A stretch of DNA of 55,383 bases from Deltaproteobacteria bacterium (GCA_016219175.1 JACRCD010000015.1:1-55383); one strand, 5' to 3'; numbered from the stretch's first letter, positions 34,457 through 43,220 are shown. Translations and numbers: made by a program. Notes: generated from the sequence alone by a model not told the origin.

Positions 34457-36097
34457 ATGATACATCTGACCAACATAACCAGGCAGCACGGGTCGCAGAT
34501 CCTTTTCCAAAATGCCAGCTTCCAGATCCTTGCCGGCACCAGAACCGGCCTGGTCGGCCCCAATGGCGCCGGCAAAAGCACCATCTTCCGCCTGATCACC
34601 GGGGAAGAGGAGCCGGACAAGGGCGAGATTTCCTGCGCGAAAAAAACCGTGATCGGCTATTTTTCCCAGAATGTGGGAGACATGGCCGGCCGTTCGGCCC
34701 TTGAGGAGGTCATGGCCGCCTCATCCGGGGTTCTCCAGCTCGGCGAACAGATGCGGGAAATGGAGACGGCCATGGGCCAGGCCATGGAAGAGGACGAAAT
34801 GGCAGCCCTGCTCGAGCGCTACGGCAATGCGGTGGAGGAATTCGAGCACCGTGGCGGCTATGATCTGGAAACCAGGGCACAGGCGCTTCTCACCGGTCTC
34901 GGTATCGGGCCGGAGGACTTCCATCGGCCGGTGGAGACCTTCAGCGGCGGCTGGAAAATGCGCATCGAACTGGCCAAGATCCTGACCCTCAATCCCGATG
35001 TGCTGCTGCTGGATGAGCCGACCAACCACCTGGACGTGGAATCGATCATCTGGTTGGAAGAATGGCTGACCGGCCAATTCAAGGGCGCCCTGCTCATGAC
35101 CTGCCACGACCGGGATTTCATGAACCGCCTCGTCTCCCGCATCATCGAGGTGGGCAACCGCACCGTAACCACCTACAGCGGCAATTACGACTTTTATCTG
35201 CGTGAACGGGAGATCCGCCGCGAACAGCTGCTGGCCAGCTACCGCCGCCAGCAGGACATGCTGGCCAAGGAGGAGGAATTCATCGCCCGCTTTGCCGCCC
35301 GCCCGTCGCATTCGGCCCAGGTGCAGTCACGGGCCAAGAAAATCGAAAAAATCGAACGCATCGAACTCCCCCCGGAGCAGAAGGTTATCAAATTCGAATT
35401 TGGTGAGCCGCCGCGCAGCGGAGACGACGTGATGGCGGTTGACAACCTGGCTAAGATCTGGCCCCTGCCTGATGGGAAAAGCAAACCGGTCTTCTCGGGC
35501 ATCACGGGCCTTGTCAGACGTCAGGAAAAAATCGCCGTGGTGGGGGTAAACGGGGCGGGAAAATCAACCTTTCTCAAGGTGCTGGCCGACCAGACCGAGC
35601 CCTCCGCAGGCAGCGTCAAGGTGGGGGCCAATGTCGGCACCGGCTACTTCAGCCAGCACTCCATGGAGCTTCTCTCGCCTGAGAAAACCGTGTTCGAAAC
35701 CGTGCAGGATGCCATTCCCCAGGCCACCATCGGCGTAGTGCGCAACCTGTGCGCCGCTTTCCTCTTCCAGGGCGACGAGGTGGATAAACGCATCATTCAT
35801 CTCTCGGGAGGGGAAAAGAGCAGGGTGGTGCTCGCCACCCTGCTGGCCTGTCCATTAAACCTGCTCATCCTTGACGAGCCGACCAACCATCTTGACATCC
35901 AGTCCAGGGAAATCCTGCTTGAGGCCTTGCGCAAATTCACCGGCACGGTGCTGCTTGTCAGCCACGACCGCCACTTTCTGCGCTCACTGGTAACGCGGGT
36001 CTTTGAAATCGACCACGGTGAAATGCGGGTCTATGAGGGAGATTACCGGTATTACCTGCGTAAATCGGCGGAGTTGAAAAACGCGGCGTGCGCCTGA
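34457..36097 (+). CDS. ABC-F family ATPase
   Basis: About 546 residues with two ABC ATPase domains and no membrane part. Walker A sites are GPNGAGKST and GVNGAGKST, signature motifs TFSGGWKMR and HLSGGEKSR, and Walker B/EP motifs LLLDEPTNHLD and LILDEPTNHLD. The linker between the domains is charged and helical (YRRQQDMLAKEEEFIARF). The family acts on the ribosome E site. The start ATG at 34457 has CGGAG 7 nt upstream; longer forms lack conserved sequence. The subgroup (Uup, EttA or YheS-like) is not decided. It is convergent with the cytochrome locus. Confidence 0.93.
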   Translation: MIHLTNITRQHGSQILFQNASFQILAGTRTGLVGPNGAGKSTIFRLITGEEEPDKGEISCAKKTVIGYFSQNVGDMAGRSALEEVMAASSGVLQLGEQMREMETAMGQAMEEDEMAALLERYGNAVEEFEHRGGYDLETRAQALLTGLGIGPEDFHRPVETFSGGWKMRIELAKILTLNPDVLLLDEPTNHLDVESIIWLEEWLTGQFKGALLMTCHDRDFMNRLVSRIIEVGNRTVTTYSGNYDFYLREREIRREQLLASYRRQQDMLAKEEEFIARFAARPSHSAQVQSRAKKIEKIERIELPPEQKVIKFEFGEPPRSGDDVMAVDNLAKIWPLPDGKSKPVFSGITGLVRRQEKIAVVGVNGAGKSTFLKVLADQTEPSAGSVKVGANVGTGYFSQHSMELLSPEKTVFETVQDAIPQATIGVVRNLCAAFLFQGDEVDKRIIHLSGGEKSRVVLATLLACPLNLLILDEPTNHLDIQSREILLEALRKFTGTVLLVSHDRHFLRSLVTRVFEIDHGEMRVYEGDYRYYLRKSAELKNAACA

Positions 36098-36173
36098 GCA
36101 CGCAGGGACGGTACGCGAACCGCCCCTACAGACGAATTACCTTCCCGCTCCTGACTTCTGGCATCAGGGGCAC

Positions 36174-37265
36174 TTAGTCATCCTTGGTGGTATGGCAGAC
36201 AAAGCAGCCGCATTCAGCACTTTCCGTGCCCGCCACGCAGGTGTCATAATCCCAGCGCAGCATATCCGGATACGGCGAGCCATGGGGACGATGACAGGAG
36301 ATGCAGGTCACCACATCCTGGCCCAGATCCACTCCGGAATAATTCTTCCGGCCGGCCAGATCGGTTTTCGCCACCGGCGCCAGAGGATTGTAATCGGTAT
36401 AAGCCGCATACTCACCGCTGTCAGGGATGACGACATCCGAGGGATGGCGCAGCCAGGCCCCGGCATAGTCAACGGGCTGGTCGCTGTTCATCTCATGGTG
36501 GAAATTTCCATGACAGCCGCAGCAGAACTGCCCGATGCTATAACGGGTCATGAAAAGTTCTTTGTCGTAAACAGCCGAGGTGCCGAAATAACCATTATGT
36601 TTTCCAGCGGAAGGATTCTGCTCCCAATCTTCTTCTTCAATACCCTTGACGCCATACAATGCGGGGTTAGCCATCATGGCCGGCAGCGCCCCCAGAAAAC
36701 GGTACCAGCCGCCCGCGGCCTCGACAACCTCCGCGGTATCCCTGGCATGATGCCGAGGATAATGACACCCCTTACAACCGCTGCTTTCCGTGGCCAGGGT
36801 ATCATGACAGGGCGAACAGCTGGTGGAGTGCCCCGGCGCGAAAAACGTCCAGGCCGGGCCGGACAGGACGCTGTCAGCTTCAGAGATGCCGTAGACATTG
36901 TGCCCCATGGCATCCCCTCCGTTCTGGGCGACCCAGTAGAAATTACCGCCGGCCAGGACGGAGGAGGCCGAGCCGTTAGGCGGATAAGTCGGCTGCACGG
37001 TGTTAAAGACGATGGGCACGCGATCGCCGTTTCCCATGTCAACGATGGTGGCGGTGCCGTTGTTGGTGTGACAACCCACGCAGTCGTCATTCAGAAGCGT
37101 TTGCTGTACACCTTTTGCACCGGGCACCATGTCCGCCCCATCCTGGCTGTTGTGCATGGTATGGCAGTTAGAGCATGGCCCCTGCACACTGGCGGATACC
37201 GGTGGCGCAAAAAGCATTAAAGCCGTCATCAAAATGGAAGCAATGGAGGCGGATTGGCTTTTCAT
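36174..37265 (-). CDS. Heptahaem c-type cytochrome
   Basis: 363 residues with a signal peptide (residues ~1-26, ending APPVSAS) and seven CxxCH haem sites: CSNCH 31-35, CVGCH 62-66, CSPCH 150-154, CKGCH 164-168, CCGCH 249-253, CISCH 321-325 and CFVCH 354-358. The N-terminal GPCSNCHTMHNSQ is typical of multihaem cytochromes of sulfate- and iron-reducing Desulfobacterota. It should be exported and carry electrons in the periplasm or at the surface. It is the last gene of the cytochrome locus, 68 bp after the tetrahaem gene. The redox partner is unknown. Confidence 0.9.
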   Translation of the reverse strand: MKSQSASIASILMTALMLFAPPVSASVQGPCSNCHTMHNSQDGADMVPGAKGVQQTLLNDDCVGCHTNNGTATIVDMGNGDRVPIVFNTVQPTYPPNGSASSVLAGGNFYWVAQNGGDAMGHNVYGISEADSVLSGPAWTFFAPGHSTSCSPCHDTLATESSGCKGCHYPRHHARDTAEVVEAAGGWYRFLGALPAMMANPALYGVKGIEEEDWEQNPSAGKHNGYFGTSAVYDKELFMTRYSIGQFCCGCHGNFHHEMNSDQPVDYAGAWLRHPSDVVIPDSGEYAAYTDYNPLAPVAKTDLAGRKNYSGVDLGQDVVTCISCHRPHGSPYPDMLRWDYDTCVAGTESAECGCFVCHTTKDD

Positions 37266-37333
37266 AATTTTTTTATCATTTAATTTTTTATCATTTTTTT
37301 TTAAAAACTTATCATTTGGCTGTCTCGCGGACC

Positions 37334-37828
37334 TTATCTGCGGCTATCATGACAAACATCACAGTGATAACCAAGCTGGTGATGACGATTGCTTCCCCCC
37401 ATCCTGGGCGGCGCGGACACTGTTTCAACGGGATGGCATATCAGGCAATCCCGGTAGAGTGAAACCGTGTAGCCGGGAATATCCGCATCCCAAACCAACG
37501 GATGACAGAAGAGGCATTCATAGGTATCGGCAATAACCGCACCAGGGGGAGCGGTGGGCAGGATAATCTCCGTTCCCGTCAACAAATGATGCTTGTTCGT
37601 ATTGGCCTCTTCAAGAAGAGGAAACCTCACCAGATCATCATGGCAAGCGCGGCAATCCGCTTCGCCGGGCAAACCGTCTCCCCCGGTTGCTCCATTCCAG
37701 GCCGCCGCCTCGGGGGCAGGCAAGCATAACAACAGACCGGTCGCAAAGCAGATCCCGGTAAAAAAGGACTTGCTGCCAACAACTCGTTGCCTATATCTTT
37801 TTTTCCTACCCAGCAGCCACTTTTTCAT
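37334..37828 (-). CDS. Tetrahaem c-type cytochrome, short paralogue of the octahaem protein
   Basis: 164 residues with a basic N-terminus and a hydrophobic signal (~20-43), then four CxxCH sites at residues 59-63, 105-109, 128-132 and 156-160. It aligns with the first four haems of the octahaem protein at 40444-41886: both have a CxxCH, then (R/K)HHLL(V/T)G, then Y-ECL-x-CH-x-LVW, then RDCL-x-CH with matching spacing. It stops there, without the remaining four haems and without the C-terminal Ig-like part. A strong ribosome site (GAGGAGATGTT) precedes the ATG. It may be an electron partner or a terminal unit of the larger protein. Confidence 0.9.
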   Translation of the reverse strand: MKKWLLGRKKRYRQRVVGSKSFFTGICFATGLLLCLPAPEAAAWNGATGGDGLPGEADCRACHDDLVRFPLLEEANTNKHHLLTGTEIILPTAPPGAVIADTYECLFCHPLVWDADIPGYTVSLYRDCLICHPVETVSAPPRMGGSNRHHQLGYHCDVCHDSRR

Positions 37829-37958
37829 AACATCTCCTCAGGGAAAAAAGTCAGAGCATGTTCCGGTTGACGGAACACGCTATTTTTTTACTTAATCAAA
37901 CTCGTCAGTTAAACATGTGTATCCATAACTGCTCAGGGGTTACCCTTCAGTCTATTTA

Positions 37959-38957
37959 TCAATTCAGAAAAACCTGTATGTCCGCCTTCTTCCTCAGTTC
38001 CGCAATATGCAAGGCAATCTGTTTTGACATCTTCTCGCCCTGCAGATATTTGCTGATAAAATCACGGACATCTGCCAGGGGAACATAACCGCCGCCGGGT
38101 TGCCGGCCCGTTACCTGAATAATGTGGTAACCATATCGAGTCGCCACAACCCCGCTCAGCTCCCCTTCAGGGAGAACAAAGGCGACAGCATCAAATTCAG
38201 CGGGCATGAAACCTCTCTTGATAAAGCCGAGGTCGCCGCCTTTATCCTTTGTCCGGGCGCAATCGGAATGCAGCGCTGCCAACTGCGGGAATTGTCCGCC
38301 GTTTTCCTTGAGCTGGGCGAGAACCTGTTCCGCCTCCTGCCTGGCCTTGCTCTTCTCCTCCATGGAGGCATTATTGCCGACGGCAATCAGTATATGATTT
38401 GCCTTGACGGTTTCCTCTCTTTTGAAATTTTCTTTTGCCCGCTCATAGAAAGCGGCTATTTCCTCTTCCGATGGCTCAAGATTTGACAAGCCGTGGCCTG
38501 CCAGATAGGCATCCATCTGTATCTGCCCTCGGTACTCATCGAGAATCTTTTCAGGGGTAAGTTTTTTGGCATCAAGGTAGCGGGCGAAGGCTTCGGGCGA
38601 CTTGAATCCGGCCTGCCTTGCCGCCATTTTTTTTGAGGCCTGCTCTTCTCCATCTTTTATGGCCATGGTGCTGCTGGCCTGACGCAGCAATTCCTGATCA
38701 ATGATTTTATCCAGCACCTGTTTCCTCAGGGTCGCGTTCAGCTTGGCGGTTGCCTGGCGCATGCCGAAGCCGGCATATTTCCGAAGCTGCTTCTCCACCT
38801 CAGCCGTAAGTACACTCTCAACAACCGGAACACCGTTTACTGTCGCCACAACGGTTGCGGCGGCCTCGGTCTGGCTCATGCCGTCAGAGGCCGTGGCAGA
38901 CAATGGCAGCAGCAGCGCGGAGAAGAGATAAAAAAATATAAAAATAACCCGGGTCAT
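37959..38957 (-). CDS. Parvulin-type peptidyl-prolyl isomerase, exported
   Basis: 332 residues. A signal peptide (~1-24) is followed by a SurA/PrsA-like N-terminal helical chaperone part (~35-185) and one parvulin rotamase domain (~188-285). The rotamase shows ANHILIAV, DCARTKDKGGDLGF and GYHIIQVTGRQPGG. The C-terminal helix closes the chaperone part. It should assist folding of exported proteins in the periplasm. It lies 9 bp downstream of the subtilisin gene and is probably co-translated with it; a dedicated role in cytochrome maturation is inferred from the locus. Confidence 0.9.
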   Translation of the reverse strand: MTRVIFIFFYLFSALLLPLSATASDGMSQTEAAATVVATVNGVPVVESVLTAEVEKQLRKYAGFGMRQATAKLNATLRKQVLDKIIDQELLRQASSTMAIKDGEEQASKKMAARQAGFKSPEAFARYLDAKKLTPEKILDEYRGQIQMDAYLAGHGLSNLEPSEEEIAAFYERAKENFKREETVKANHILIAVGNNASMEEKSKARQEAEQVLAQLKENGGQFPQLAALHSDCARTKDKGGDLGFIKRGFMPAEFDAVAFVLPEGELSGVVATRYGYHIIQVTGRQPGGGYVPLADVRDFISKYLQGEKMSKQIALHIAELRKKADIQVFLN

Positions 38958-38966
38958 GATCGTCCC

Positions 38967-40250
38967 TTACGTATTGCCGCCAAAGTTTGTCGCGAAAGCC
39001 TCCAGACTGATGTCATTGGCGCCGGCCGCCAGCTGGTTGGCAAAAACAACAAGATCCAGACCGTCAACATCCCCATCCGCGGCTATTGCCGCTGCCGCAT
39101 CTACAAGGCCAAAGCCGTACAGCTCATCGCGGCCGGGATCACCCAGATCAATTGCGGTCTGCTGCAACAGCTGGCGGACATCCAGGTTGTTGATGACGCC
39201 ATCGAAGTTGACGTCAATCGCCCCGGCGGACATGATCAAGGCCGCGGCGGCCGTGACATGCGGAGCCGCCTGGGAGGTGCCGCTCAGCAATCCATAACCT
39301 CCGCCCGACACTGTTGACTGGATCTCCACCCCGGGAGCCATGAGTTCAATCTCCGTATCCATGGGGGAAAAATAGGCGGGCAGATCACTTTGATCCGATG
39401 CCGACACGGCAATAACCGAATCATAGGCAGCGGGATAGAGAACATCGCCTTGCCGGGTGTTGCCGGCGGCCGCCACCAACAGCAGTCCGGCAGCATAGGC
39501 TGCATCGCAGGCCTCCCGCAGGGCCGGCGAGTCCGGCCCGGCAATACTGAGATTAGCGATATCCATTTTGTTTTCAACCGCCCACTCAAGGCCGGAAATA
39601 ACAAAACTGAGCAGACCGAAGCCCGCCCCATCAAGGACCTTGACTGCGTATAACGAGGCGTCAGGAGCCCCGCCGATAACGCCATTGCCGTCCGCCGCCG
39701 CCGTTATGATGCCCGAGACATGGGTGCCATGGCTGTTCCAGCTGTCATCAAAGGGAACACTGTCATCAAAAACAAAATCATAGCCGCCCTGATAGCTGGG
39801 CAGAAACTCGGGATGGGTATAATCAATGCCGCTGTCAAGCACGGCAATCCTAACACCTGAACCCGTGACACCCTGTTCATGGACGGACTGGCAGCCTATA
39901 CGGGAAATTCCCCAGGAAGTGCTGTATTCGGCAGAAGATGGTTCCGGATCAACGGCGTAAACCTCCTCATCCTCCGCCACGTATTTAATGCGAGGATCGG
40001 CGCGCAGACGGAAAATTTCCTGTTCAGGAATGTTGGCGGCCCAGGCATTGATGAGCCGGAAAGCATGTTTCATCCTGCCCCGGTGATTATGAAGAAGCGC
40101 CTGTTCGGACTGAGACGGTTTTTTATGGAAACCGATAATGACCGCGCGCTCCTGGGAAGAGGCGGCGTCAGCTCTCTCTGCTGCTAGAAACAAAGCGATG
40201 AGGGTAGTAATAAAGAGCAGAGGATTGCAGCTGCCTTCCGGCTTTTTCAT
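38967..40250 (-). CDS. Subtilisin-like S8 serine protease, exported
   Basis: 427 residues. A signal peptide (~1-30), an I9-type propeptide (~35-100) and a peptidase S8 domain with the complete catalytic set D139 (AVLDSGID), H174 (NSHGTHVSG), N264 (AAAGNT) and S326 (GTSQAAP). A dockerin-like calcium loop (DVNFDGVINNLDVRQLL, ~347-362) is inserted in the C-terminal part of the catalytic domain, and a second one (DGDVDGLDLVVFANQLA) ends the protein. It precedes the parvulin gene by 9 bp and follows the octahaem cytochrome gene. By analogy with OzpA of Geobacter, it may trim the octahaem precursor. Confidence 0.92.
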   Translation of the reverse strand: MKKPEGSCNPLLFITTLIALFLAAERADAASSQERAVIIGFHKKPSQSEQALLHNHRGRMKHAFRLINAWAANIPEQEIFRLRADPRIKYVAEDEEVYAVDPEPSSAEYSTSWGISRIGCQSVHEQGVTGSGVRIAVLDSGIDYTHPEFLPSYQGGYDFVFDDSVPFDDSWNSHGTHVSGIITAAADGNGVIGGAPDASLYAVKVLDGAGFGLLSFVISGLEWAVENKMDIANLSIAGPDSPALREACDAAYAAGLLLVAAAGNTRQGDVLYPAAYDSVIAVSASDQSDLPAYFSPMDTEIELMAPGVEIQSTVSGGGYGLLSGTSQAAPHVTAAAALIMSAGAIDVNFDGVINNLDVRQLLQQTAIDLGDPGRDELYGFGLVDAAAAIAADGDVDGLDLVVFANQLAAGANDISLEAFATNFGGNT

Positions 40251-40388
40251 GAATCCACCTTCACAACAACTCAGGTATTACGGCTGAAGTCAGAAGGGTG
40301 CGGGGCTGCCGGCAATGACTTATGTCCTGTCAGTGTCCCGTCGCGCCTTCAGTCTATCCATCTACCCACTTCATATGAAAAGAAGAGC

Positions 40389-40421
40389 CGGCAGGGAGAT
40401 GCCTTCGGTATCTCCCTGCCG
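40389..40421 (-). terminator. Strong hairpin after the octahaem cytochrome gene
   Basis: A 12-bp perfect stem (cggcagggagat / atctccctgccg) with a 9-nt loop. On the minus strand it is followed by ggctcttctttt. It stands 23 bp past the octahaem stop and before the protease gene, so it would limit read-through from the cytochrome into the protease. Confidence 0.7.
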
Positions 40422-40443
40422 CGCACCGATAACAACGGTCGTT

Positions 40444-41886
40444 TTATTTTCTGACCGGTTTTTTGATGATAGCTTTTTTCACCGTGACTGCGCCTGTGGC
40501 TTCGCCATACACACTGTCAACCGTGATTGACGGATCACACTCACCGCAATTGGCCTCAATGCTGGTATCAGTCCAGGAGAGAACGGTGCAGCCAGCCACG
40601 GCATCAGGCAGGGAGACCCCGGTGCCTGAACCTGTCGCATTGACATACTGACTGAAACCGCTACCGGAAATGCTGACCACCCCGCTTGCACAGCTGGCCG
40701 AAGCAACCTTGACCTGGGGCATGATGGCGAGATTGACGCTGTTGCTGACAGAGGTGCCCTTCACAGCGGTCACCGCATAGCTGCCGGCAGACATGGTTGC
40801 CGGCACCATGACGACAATGGTGTTCTCGGAAACGGAATCCGGGGTCAGCACGGTTTCACTGCCGTCCGCGGCTTTCAGGCAAATGGTGCTGGTTAATTCA
40901 ATGGGGCCTGTCGGGGTTTGCACCATATTGGAAAAGGCAACACCCGTGATGGTGAGCTGGGTCGCAAAGCCTGCCGTGATGGTGGAATCGCTCAGGCTGG
41001 TAATGTCAGGAATGACGGGACCGGAATAAGGAGCTGAAAGCGCGGTAAAGCCATGGCAGCCCCAACAGTCGTCCTGCTTGCCGATATGCCCGAAATAGGC
41101 ATTTTCGGTTCCCGGATCAATGCCGTCACCATCGGAATCCACCTGGATATTGTGCAGGGATTTCACGCCGTGACACGCCTCGCATTGCCGGACTTTTGCA
41201 TCATCGTCGGCATTGGTGTCATGGCAGAGCACGCACTTGGTCGAATCAATACCCAAACCGGTGCTGTGGTGGGTGGTGGCATTTGAATAAACGGTGATTC
41301 CCGACACGGCGTCAACCCCGGCATTATGGCAGAAGGCGCAGCCGCCTTCACCATTGGCGCCGGTGCCGATACCGGTCTGGGGGGTCACCAGGGACGGGGC
41401 ATAGCTGGGAATGTAATGACCGTCTCCCGGATTATCGATCGGTCCATGGCAGGCCTTGCAGTCATTGGCCTGGGCCTTGGCCGTCAGATGGTGCACGGAT
41501 GCCTGGCCGGCTTGCTGCTCATGGCAGAGAAGACAATCCCTGAAGGAGACGAAACTGTAACTGTAGGTGACATCACTCCAGACCAGCTGGTGACAGGATA
41601 AGCATTCATAAGCCGCTCCGGGGACTCCATGGGGTGCCGCCGTCGGATCGGGGATGACCTTGCCAACCAGGAGATGGTGCCGGTTGGGGATTGTTTCCGG
41701 CTTGACAACTGTGGTGTCTTCATGGCAGCCACGGCAGTTTGCCTCAACAAGGTTGTTAAAAACTCCGTCAGGAATGCCCATGTTCTGGTTTACCGGAGGA
41801 GGTGGAACAGTGGCCCAGGAAGAAGCCGCGAAAGTGATTGTCAGAGTTGCTGGCAAGGCCAGGGAACACAAAAATTTTTTTAACAT
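40444..41886 (-). CDS. Octahaem c-type cytochrome with C-terminal Ig-like (IPT/TIG) region, OmcZ-like
   Basis: 480 residues from the ATG at 41886, chosen for its GAGGAG site 4 nt upstream and because it begins the signal peptide (MLKKFLCSLALP...SSWA). The N-terminal ~280 residues hold eight CxxCH sites (CRGCH, CLSCH, CLLCH, CKACH, CAFCH, CVLCH, CEACH, CWGCH) and at least eight further histidines, including three HH pairs, enough for bis-His ligation. The remaining ~190 residues have no haem and read as two IPT/TIG-like beta domains. The layout (eight haems plus a removable ~20 kDa tail, beside a subtilisin) resembles the OmcZ precursor of Geobacter. Sequence homology to OmcZ itself is not shown. 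Confidence 0.88.
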   Translation of the reverse strand: MLKKFLCSLALPATLTITFAASSWATVPPPPVNQNMGIPDGVFNNLVEANCRGCHEDTTVVKPETIPNRHHLLVGKVIPDPTAAPHGVPGAAYECLSCHQLVWSDVTYSYSFVSFRDCLLCHEQQAGQASVHHLTAKAQANDCKACHGPIDNPGDGHYIPSYAPSLVTPQTGIGTGANGEGGCAFCHNAGVDAVSGITVYSNATTHHSTGLGIDSTKCVLCHDTNADDDAKVRQCEACHGVKSLHNIQVDSDGDGIDPGTENAYFGHIGKQDDCWGCHGFTALSAPYSGPVIPDITSLSDSTITAGFATQLTITGVAFSNMVQTPTGPIELTSTICLKAADGSETVLTPDSVSENTIVVMVPATMSAGSYAVTAVKGTSVSNSVNLAIMPQVKVASASCASGVVSISGSGFSQYVNATGSGTGVSLPDAVAGCTVLSWTDTSIEANCGECDPSITVDSVYGEATGAVTVKKAIIKKPVRK

Positions 41887-42177
41887 TTTTCTCCTCATCT
41901 TCATTAATTCCTCTTCAAAAATCCTCAATTACCCTCAAAACCGCAGTTTCTTCAGTGCCGGGATATCACCCCCTTTACATGCCGGAGAAAAAATATTTTC
42001 TCTATTTTCTCTATTCTCTCCTTAATTGCCGGAAAATCCGCGCGAACAAAAAACCCCGGTTTGCCAAAACAAAAAAAGGCAGAATGCGGCAACCATGAGT
42101 ACTATGACCGCCTGAGATTTATAGTCTCGGAAAAATGAAATATGTAAATGGATCAGACGCTCCGTAGAAGACAGGAG
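41887..42177. other. Intergenic region upstream of the octahaem gene
   Basis: 291 bp, AT-rich near the cytochrome start. It contains the octahaem ribosome site (41891-41896 complement) and presumably its promoter, but no clear promoter boxes or conserved sites were recognised. Confidence 0.4.
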
Positions 42178-42804
42178 TTAATTCTGCTTTCTGCGGCGGC
42201 TCAGGCCAGCCAAAGCGGCCAGACCGGAACCGAGAAAAACGATGGCGCCCGGCAGCGGCACGGCGTCTGTCACAACGTCAACCCGGAAATCAAGCAAGGA
42301 GCCAAAGTCGCCTGTGGCGTTGTCGAACACGGCAAGACTCCAGATGCCGGCCGCCGCATCGCCATTGTAATCGGAAAGGAGATTGCTTTCGCCGGCTTCG
42401 GGATTGGATGTGGGCTTGAAGGAACCAGGACCGTAGGGTGGGATACCGTCATTGATATGGATCAGGGCCTGGTCGTCGAACAGCACGTCAGTCATGTTAT
42501 TGCGTGAATCACCGTCGATATCATTATACAGCTGAACCCATTTCCAGGCAGAGCTGCCCGGCTCCTGATGGGCCACATAGATATCCAGATCACCAATCCA
42601 GGTATGGGTGATGTCGAGAAAGACATTGACGTCGGCTATGTCGCCCAGATCTCCGCCGACATTAATGTCAGCATTGACCCAGCTACCATCGGTAATGGCC
42701 TGCGTCCCGCCTGTAAAATTAAATGAATACGTTGCTGCGGCCGCCGGTCCGGCCAAGGCAAGACAAAGCATTGCGACCGGTAGAACACCTGTTAGTTTTT
42801 TCAT
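42178..42804 (-). CDS. P-domain surface protein with PEP-CTERM-like anchor
   Basis: 208 residues. A signal peptide (~1-24) leads to a proprotein-convertase P-type domain (HTWIGDLDIYVAHQEP, and later GIWSLAVFDNATGDFGSL). The last 27 residues are VPLPGA, a hydrophobic segment with GSGLAALAGL, and the basic tail SRRRKQN. This is the VPLPGA variant of the PEP-CTERM sorting signal, normally processed by exosortase. It should be an exported, surface- or matrix-associated protein. A GAGGAG site lies before the ATG. No exosortase gene is in this window. Confidence 0.85.
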   Translation of the reverse strand: MKKLTGVLPVAMLCLALAGPAAAATYSFNFTGGTQAITDGSWVNADINVGGDLGDIADVNVFLDITHTWIGDLDIYVAHQEPGSSAWKWVQLYNDIDGDSRNNMTDVLFDDQALIHINDGIPPYGPGSFKPTSNPEAGESNLLSDYNGDAAAGIWSLAVFDNATGDFGSLLDFRVDVVTDAVPLPGAIVFLGSGLAALAGLSRRRKQN

Positions 42805-43012
42805 TTTTTCTCCTCACATTTTCTTTTGCGTTTTTCTGCTACAATTGATTACTCATAGACAGAGCTGAAAGCTGCATTCAAAATATGCAATTTGTCACTT
42901 TTTTGTCACTTTTTTTGAATGTTACTTAAACACCCTTCCCCTTCCGTGTCAACGTGCGCATGGTGCGGCAAATTGTCGCAGCACGGCGTGGTGCACCATA
43001 TTCAACAGGGGA

Positions 43013-43067
43013 AAAGGAAGAAGGCAGAAGGAAGAAGGCAGAAGGCAGAAGGCAGAAGGCAGAAAAG
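43013..43067. repeat. 7-bp tandem array (agaaggc)
   Basis: About seven imperfect units of agaaggc/agaagga in a purely purine-rich strand, apart from the single c per unit. It is a simple-sequence repeat with no coding value. Confidence 0.8.
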
Positions 43068-43132
43068 GTTAACCAAAGGGTGCGAGGGATGCACGTTGTT
43101 TTTTGCACAGCAGCCCGCATCCCTCAATTGAC

Positions 43133-43168
43133 AGTACGGACCGTGCGCTGGCGCTCACGATCCGTACT
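43133..43168. terminator. Hairpin 3' of slyD
   Basis: A 13-bp stem with a single mismatch lies about 50 bp past the slyD stop on the minus strand. No strong T-run follows, so a terminator function is only possible. Confidence 0.35.
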
Positions 43169-43220
43169 CTGATCGCCCCACATGAGGGGAGATGATTTAA
43201 CGGCCCCGGACCTAAGGGAA

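Larger units (their letters stand above)
42805..43220. other. Intergenic stretch of small repeats and hairpins
   Basis: 416 bp with no gene. It holds tgcggcaaattgtcgca (42964-42980), almost the same as a palindrome core at 44649-44665, a 7-bp tandem array (43013-43067), a 9-bp inverted pair gagggatgc/gcatccctc (43084-43125), and a 13-bp stem agtacggaccgtg / cacgatccgtact (43133-43168). Confidence 0.6.

Noticed and set aside
40444-41886. CX14CH haem site as in Geobacter OmcZ
   Set aside because: All eight sites read as ordinary CxxCH. The OmcZ-like call rests on architecture and neighbours, not on this motif.
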